DNA of 64,000 nucleotides from Przewalskia tangutica. Lineage: Eukaryota > Streptophyta > Magnoliopsida > Solanales > Solanaceae. The notes beneath the pieces are model-generated. The model was not told the origin of the DNA. It ran no database searches and worked only from the letters and a program-made list of their open reading frames with translations. The stretch is taken from the NCBI GenBank assembly GCA_029844215.1, contig CM056731.1, positions 81,426,992 to 81,490,991 of the forward strand, in the 5' to 3' direction. The number at the start of each line of letters is the position of its first letter. Position 1 is the stretch's first letter. Shown piece after piece: positions 57,746 to 64,000 of this stretch. The translations under genes and the position numbers were made by a program.

Positions 57746-58506
57746 ATGCCTCCGCGTAGGCAGCAGGCCCGTGAGGGCAAGGCGGAGGAGGCTGCGAGTA
57801 AGTCTGAGAGGGTTACGTGGGCACGAGCCCAATCATCACCAGGGTGGTGCTTCATTCGGGAATCTGCGACGTCACTAGCCCAGTGAGTTTAGCTGCGGCG
57901 GCAGTTCCTACTGCGGCGATGACATTTGAACCTTCAGTTCCACGACCGGGAACAGAGAATTTAGATTGCAATGAGGCGACCCTGTTACTTGCTATAGATT
58001 TGGCTACGAGAGAGTATACCGATGTACCGCGAGTCTTGAGGACTATCTAAAGAGGTTGTGCAAGAGTAATTCTTGATTGGGCTTGAGCATGGCACGTATG
58101 CGGGCTTATGCGCAGCAGTAAAGCGTAGAGATCGGCGGGTTAACGAAGGGCGAGAGGAGGGCGAGCGGCAAGGTCCTTTGGTAACTTCGAGGCAAGTCGC
58201 CTCGCGCAATTTGATATGCACCTCCGCCCGGTCAGAGTGGTCTTCCACGGATATCGGGGCGTTCGAGTGCGCAGGAGTTGGTGAGAACTCGGATCTTTCG
58301 GTTCGCGTGTGTGAGCGTCATCGGGAATGTCTTCTTTAGTTGGTACTTGTTGTACCTATGACCGTCGAGTGCATTGTCGATAGAGTGTCCTTGCAGGAGG
58401 ACTTTGCCTTGATCGGTGGGTAGTTCGTCACCTCCCAGCTATGCGCCTACAGGCGAGGTTTGATTAGACGACTAAGGAGTGAAGCGATGAACATAGATCT
58501 ATCCTT
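57746..58506 (+). pseudogene. gag: Internally deleted, decayed gag of Q
   Basis: Start ATG at 57746 (MPPR-). The N-terminal part to about 58010 matches M and P. Then, with the same junction as in N, it passes to the DDYL...MARMRAYA stretch (about 58045-58115) without the capsid-like core. The zinc-knuckle stretch (about 58310-58410) is badly damaged. Not functional as read. Confidence 0.65.
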
Positions 58507-60078
58507 AACCCTCTAGAGTTTTGTATAGGTGATAAGGTGAGTATACCTTAGGTGCTATGCTCACGATAGCAGGTGTGTTAGTTGTGATTTGAAATCATGG
58601 TTGTTTAACCGAGTAAGATTTTGGGGATAGAAAGTGTGAGCCTTAGAGCTTTATACGTAGAGACCTTAGGGGTGAGGCCATCTCGAGAAAAAGGTGTAGT
58701 GTTATGTTTGACCCTTATCGGAGTGCATAGTGCACGTGAGTTATGTTGGGACAGGTCCTAGTAGTGTGGAATGAAAGAGGGTAGTTGAGCTAAGAAGGCC
58801 GCCAGGTTTTAGAACGTGATTAGTGAGATTGTTCGGTTCGGGAGCTAGTATGATGCGGCGTTGCGGGTCGGGTTGAGCGCGTTGCGGTCAACCATGGCGA
58901 TTTGGTGGTAGGGTCGGTTGTGGTGGTCGCCTTGTGGTAGGTCACGAGGTGTTAGGCCGTGTTCGATTAACGTGACGAGTTCGTGGATCGTTCGACCGGT
59001 GGTGGTCGATGGGGCGACCATCCGTGTTCTTCGTTCGGGACCGTTTACTGGTGTGTTGAGTTATCCGAAGGTTGAAAGGCTGCGCGGTGCCTACCTTCAC
59101 CTTATGTCGAACAATGAAGCCCGAGTTGTGGCTATTTTCGTTTTCTAAAAGTTTACGAGCAGGTTAGGAACTCGGTGAGTCTCGAATCGCATTCGCCCTC
59201 GGGCGATGTTTGGATTTGAGGATAGTTGTGGGATTGTTGTCTCTGTGGAGGTGGTGTTTGATCTACCATTTCAATGTTCGGATGTCGTCCTTTGAAGCTG
59301 GTAGGGCGGAAGTGTAAGTTCTTAGTCGATTGGTTCGATGTTGGCAAGAGTGCGAATAGTTGGTTGAGCTTGTTCGGTGGACTATGGATAGGGAAGGTCT
59401 AGGAGAGGTTTTGGCGGCTCGGAGAAATCGTGCGGATAATCGGCGGCACGCCAGAGTTGAGTTGGCGGTCGGTCTTCTTGAAAGTACCACCGGGTATGGG
59501 TGCGACGAGTTTTGGAAAGCAGAGGAACTTAGCGAGTTACTTTGGGCCTTTGTGAGTTCATGTGAAGGATAGGCGAGTTGCCTTTATGTTAGCATTTGCC
59601 GTCCAGCGTAGGAAGCGGTCGTCGGTCTTCGTATTGTGATGTTCGGGAAGTATCGAAGATCCATCAGTGTTCGATTAATGATGACCACGTTAGAGATAGT
59701 AACCCGAGTTTTGAATCGGCCGTGTCGAGAATGTGGTAAGAGTTCGAGTGTCGACATCCTCGGGATCGCAGCGGTACCATTTGTTGGGTCGTCGGAGCAA
59801 GGCTCGCGACAAAGTGACAAAGTGGTATCTCTGACGAGTAAGAGAGAAGCGAGCATGTATGGCGAGCATAGATGTGATCATTTCTTTTGTAGAAAAGGTC
59901 ACGAAGGAAGTATAATTTAGACCACGGAGAGGTGGTTGTGGTGATGTTAGAGGTGTTTCCTCGTGGACTTGGATATAAGTATTTTGTGATTGTTTACGTG
60001 GCCATGTATGGCGAGTTTGTTCTCGTAAGTATAGTAGTGAAGACTATCTTGCGGCGCGTTTGTTTTGAGACTTAGAAG
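58507..60078 (+). other. Non-coding internal region of Q
   Basis: Carries the post-gag block (about 58910-59010), the N/Q-only segment (about 59040-59810) and the block shared with N and M before the purine tract. No pol motifs. Confidence 0.55.
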
Positions 60079-60109
60079 GAACATTGGACGAATGTTTCTA
60101 AGGAGAGAA
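60079..60109 (+). other. Hairpin remnant and polypurine tract of Q
   Basis: AACATTGGACGAATGTT lacks the CG of the left arm found elsewhere. The tract is AAGGAGAGAA, directly before the 3' LTR. Confidence 0.75.
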
Positions 60110-63100
60110 TGTTATACCGTATTTCCAGTATGTGCGCGAGGCGTCGTGAAATTCGAACTTCAAGTAGGCTTGGCGATTTAATTTTGTGCACAACACCGGT
60201 TAGAGTCGTTTTTAGTGAAAGCGTTTTCCTGACTTTCGTAGGGAATTTCGGCTATGTCATTTTTAATTTTGCGGATTTTTAGAGACGAAACATTTTGGAC
60301 CAAGAGGCGCGCACTTGGCACCTCCATTGGTGGCTTGAAATCGTCCAACTTAGACGAAATGGACAAGGTAAGGCACGTTTTTTGTGCCTTGACAAAGTCA
60401 AGGGTAGGTAGGATATTTGTGTTTGGTAAATCCTAGCCCTACACTTGCCTAACACATGGATTGATCTTGGCCTTTGGTTGGCCATCCCTGACCTATAAAT
60501 ACCCTCTCCCTTTGATGAATTCTTCATCCTTTCCACAAATCTTTAAGTGTTAAACTCTCCTCCCTTGTTGTGTTTCGTCCCCCCCTTTGTGAGGCTTAGC
60601 AGAGCACCCTTCCCCTTGGCCGAGTACCCCGCAGTGGGGTGGGCGAGTATACACCACTCCTTGGGGTGCTAGCCGTGGGGTACACCCCCTAGCCTAGTTG
60701 TTTTCATATAATACCCCCCTCTCTTGGTAGAGATACTCTCAAAAGTATTGTTATAATGCCCAAATTACCTTAGCCGTATACCTTGTAGTATTCTAAGGTT
60801 ATACCTATACAAAAAGCCCAGAAATACTATTATACTTCCCGTCTGTCACAAAACCGAAACCACAGGAAAATCTTCACTCGTAGTTGAAGTCATAAGTAGA
60901 AGTTGGTTAGAACTTCTAAGGGTTGTTTGGAGGCGGGTCGGAGCGCCTTGAGTAGGAGCTAAACCTTGCTCGGGACCGACATTTAAACTCGGATAATTAT
61001 GGGCTTATCGAGGTAAATATCTTGTCCTCTATTGTAATTGGAAATTACATGATTGTTAGACTATATAGTTGAAGTATACTATATATTTAGAATGAACGTA
61101 GTTATCGGCAATGTCTTTTGACTTAAGCTGAATTTAAAGAAGATTCTTGAATCGTAATTACTTAGGGTGTATTCTGAGACTTGTGAAGTAGTACAGTGGA
61201 GTAGAATTGTACAGTTAGGGTTAGATGTATAACCACGGTTGGCTTGTAGCCGGCCTCGATAGAGGAGGAGATTTCTGTTGTTGCGGGGAGAGTCTTTGCG
61301 AATTTTTGTAGAATGTTCACGAAGGGATCTAAATGTTAATAAGCGCCTTGTGGCCTTATAGGTTGAAGTACTACGTATGGCGCGATCTCTGGCTAAGGAG
61401 TAGCGGCGGTTTGAAGTACTTGGGCGTTTTGCTATTAGTCGATACTCGTCGCGAGGTATGTGAACCTCTTCCTATCTCTTCTAGCATGATATGTGTGAAC
61501 TATGTAGTACGGTGAGCGTCACGTGCTAAATGTATTTGATTGGTTTAAAACATAAAGTGTTATAACGACTTTATGGGAAGTTGGTTATAACGACTTTATG
61601 TTGGTAAGAAAATACTTGTGGTTTTAAAAGGTAAGCGATTTGAACTATAAGCGTGTTATGTGTTAATAAAGAACTTGAAGTATTTCAAAAGATTTTTGAA
61701 TCATTTGAAAGAAGAAGTAATACTTGATTTGTTTTGAAAACTTAAGAGTTATGCTAGCTTTATGGAAAGTTAGGTATAACGTCTTAAGAATGTTTCTTGA
61801 TTTTGGAAATCGAGAATGTGTATCGACAAACCAACTGCGGCGTTTATAAGAGGAAATGTTTTTAATAATTAAGTATTATTAAAACCGGTGAAAACATCCA
61901 TCTGCATAGAAGCTAAGATGAGACAAAATGATATTTCCTAGATCATGGCTGCTGTAATAAGATTGTTATAAACAAGAATATCCTACTCACATATAAGACT
62001 TATGTTTCTCAGATAGTTTAAAGGAGAATTATATTCTTAAATGAATAAGACTATGAACTACGAAACCTTTCTAAAATGAGAAACTTGAACATTGGAAATT
62101 AGGCAAACTTGATCATTGGAAAAGAATGTTGCTACTTGATTTTACAAAGAGAAGTAATTGATTTACTTTAAAAGGATAGTCACTCTATTTTATACTACGG
62201 GTATTGTGTGACATTGTGAAAGTAACGTATCTTTTAAAGAGTTAATGCATGAAGTACTTTGGGGATAAAACCCCGAACTTGTTGGCATATAGTAGAAAGT
62301 ACCTTGTGTGTATAACTTGATTGTGTTGGTTTGTGATAGCCTGGTAATACTTTCTTGATTGATTGATAAGTAAACATGCTAGGATGCTACGTGTGTTAGT
62401 ATCTTGTGATGTTGTGTAAAGGGGTTTCCTTTGTTGTGCTTATGTTGTACGATAATTTGTTGTGTTAGTATTTTACATCACTCATCTCTTGAGATGATTA
62501 GGGTTAGGCGCCTCCGTCTGGGGTAGACTTCGGCGGTCGATGGACCTATGATTCGAGAATACCTCATGCAGTCCTGAGGGCCTATCGCGGAGCTACGAGA
62601 GTTCGAGTTAGTGTCGTCCTTTATGGGCACGCGGTCACGTGGCCATGCGGTGCGAAGTCGGGGCGATCTTGGGAGTAGCTACCACCGATGCGGGAATACC
62701 TCATGCGGGCGATGAGATTGGCCTGCGGGAGTTCCAGGTTAGACGGCGTACATCGATCTGCGGGCAAGTGGCGGCTTTGATCATGTGACGGTCTAGTCGG
62801 ATCTTATGATACAATTCATGACCTTGTTGAGTGCGTGGGTTTTTAGTAGTCGGTATGCCTTCGTACTTACCGTCTGATTTTATTATGACACAGTGGGACA
62901 CGGTGTTCATGTGTGTTCCTTGGTGCTTTTATATCATAGGCTGCCGGTGAGGAAGGTATTCCACAGGCATGATTGATGTTGTGGGCACGAGACCCATTGT
63001 TATACTTGAGTGATGACTTGAGGCGTGAGTCCCCGACTTGACATATCGCTTTGTTGTAAGCGTAGTTTGGTTATCATACATGTCTCCCGCTTTATATATG

Positions 63101-63566
63101 CTATGATTTCATTTCTGATATGTATTTTGATTTCACATACTAAATTTTTGTTATCGACCTCGCCGAAGTGCGTTCATGCCGCAGGTTGAGGTACACGATC
63201 GTTGATCCTAGCTCTCGTGGTCACGATTTGGCGTTGGAAGCTCCGTTTCTCGGAGGCTTATCGATGGTATAGTCCTGTCGTAGTAAGTGTTTACATTCGG
63301 GGTTTGGCGGGAGCCTGTCGCCATGGTTGTCATATCATTCGTAGAGTGCAGAAATCTTGTTGTGGCGGGGTTTGTAAAAGGATTAAACTGCTCATGTTGA
63401 AAAAGTTGTCATTTTTATATATGCCGAAAAGGCAAGTTTTTCTCAGTTATTGTTTCATATTTCATAATATGTCTTGTATCGTTTATGTTCACTGATTACT
63501 CACGATGTTGTATCACCAGGGTGCCGGGGTAAGGCACGATCACGGGCCCGGAATCGGGTCGTGATA
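60110..63566 (+). repeat. 3' LTR of Q
   Basis: 3457 bp, 60 bp shorter than the 5' LTR, through many small losses at CAG/CTG/CCG and C/G runs. Dyad at 61551-61600. Confidence 0.9.
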
Positions 63567-64000
63567 GCTACACCCGACGCGGTCTATACGGCTTTATGCG
63601 GTCTGCGTGACTACGCGAGTGCGGGAGTTCGAGGTTGATCATTCAGGTGTTTTATCCGTCACGGGGATGCCCTATGCGATGCAATGTGACTATGCGGTCT
63701 ATCGAGACTATGCGGTGCGGGAGTCGAGGAGGTGCAGGGGTTAGCTACCCCGATGTGAGGAATACCTCATGCGGGTCTATGTGTGACTATGCGATCGCGG
63801 GAGTCGAGGTTAGGCATGCATAATGATACTATGGGCGATTGGCCTTGCCGATCATTCGCGGCCTAGGAAAGACTATTCTGATTTACCTATTATTGCTCTT
63901 GTTTGTGATATGGCACTATGTGCAAATTGAACTAATTGTATTTGCAAATGGTTTTAAATACTTTGATTTCATTTAAAGTACTTCTGATTTCACATACTTG
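63567..64000 (+). repeat. LTR R1, second piece (runs off the window)
   Basis: Continues R1 after Q with a tandem-slot sequence (CTATGCGGTCTGCGTGACTA, GAATACCTCATGCGGGTCTA) and the start of the conserved region after it, ending TTTCACATACTTG. The remaining ~450 bp of LTR and any internal region lie outside. Confidence 0.75.

Larger units (their letters stand above)
54025..63566 (+). mobile_element. Complete gag-only LTR retrotransposon Q
   Basis: 9542 bp inserted inside LTR R1 of a related element. LTRs are 54025-57541 and 60110-63566, with an intact primer site, remnant gag and purine tract. The 3' end reads GTGATA instead of GTGACA. Flanks GCTTG and GCTAC agree in three of five bases, so the duplication is imperfect. 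Its gag deletion and post-gag segment are the same as in N, so N and Q form one subfamily. Confidence 0.87.

Overview
The window is heterochromatin-like DNA from a flowering plant and is made almost entirely of nested retrotransposons. I see no intact host gene, tRNA, rRNA or CRISPR array. The evidence for a plant is a plant-type L1 LINE (DUF4283-like ORF1, AP-endonuclease/RT/zf-RVT ORF2), Ty3/gypsy-type Gag zinc knuckles, initiator-tRNA-Met primer sites (TGGTATCAGAGC) and LTRs bounded by TGTTA(C/T)ACCCCGTA...TGACA. A dicot, perhaps an asterid, is likely, but the species cannot be read from the sequence.

Layout. 1-871 is the end of a + strand LTR (S). 872-2003 is a truncated - strand LTR (T). 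2004-3161 is unassigned repeat-like DNA. From about 3162 to 51603 lies one LINE of about 6 kb, stretched over 48 kb by two LTR-element insertions in ORF1. Element A (+, 5053-14847) is flanked by AAAGG duplications. Element M (-, 15415-47907) is flanked by CACAC. With one duplication copy counted at each site, the ORF1 frame runs through both. ORF2 follows at 48148 with a one-base UAAUG overlap. M is itself a host: its 3' LTR holds A2 (-, truncated), which holds P (+, truncated), and also N (+, complete). Its 5' LTR holds a 3.3 kb solo LTR, C (-, GGACT duplications). In the 3' UTR of the LINE another LTR, R1 (+), starts at 51604, is split by element Q (+, 54025-63566), and runs off the window.

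A, A2, P, M, N and Q share one design: LTRs of 3.0-4.0 kb, a primer site, a gag-only internal region of 1.9-2.7 kb with no protease, RT or integrase, a small hairpin, a purine tract and the 3' LTR. They look like non-autonomous, trans-mobilised TR-GAG-type Ty3/gypsy elements. Their LTRs share a short U3 carrying an E-box-centred palindrome about 175-190 bp before a TATA box, a very long R-U5, a conserved dyad around GTTATAAC, and a slot in which each subfamily carries a different tandem repeat.

Caution: many differences between paired LTRs fall at CAG/CTG/CCG triplets and homopolymers in a way that suggests long-read base-calling error at methylated cytosines. Some broken gag frames and odd primer sites may therefore be artefacts.
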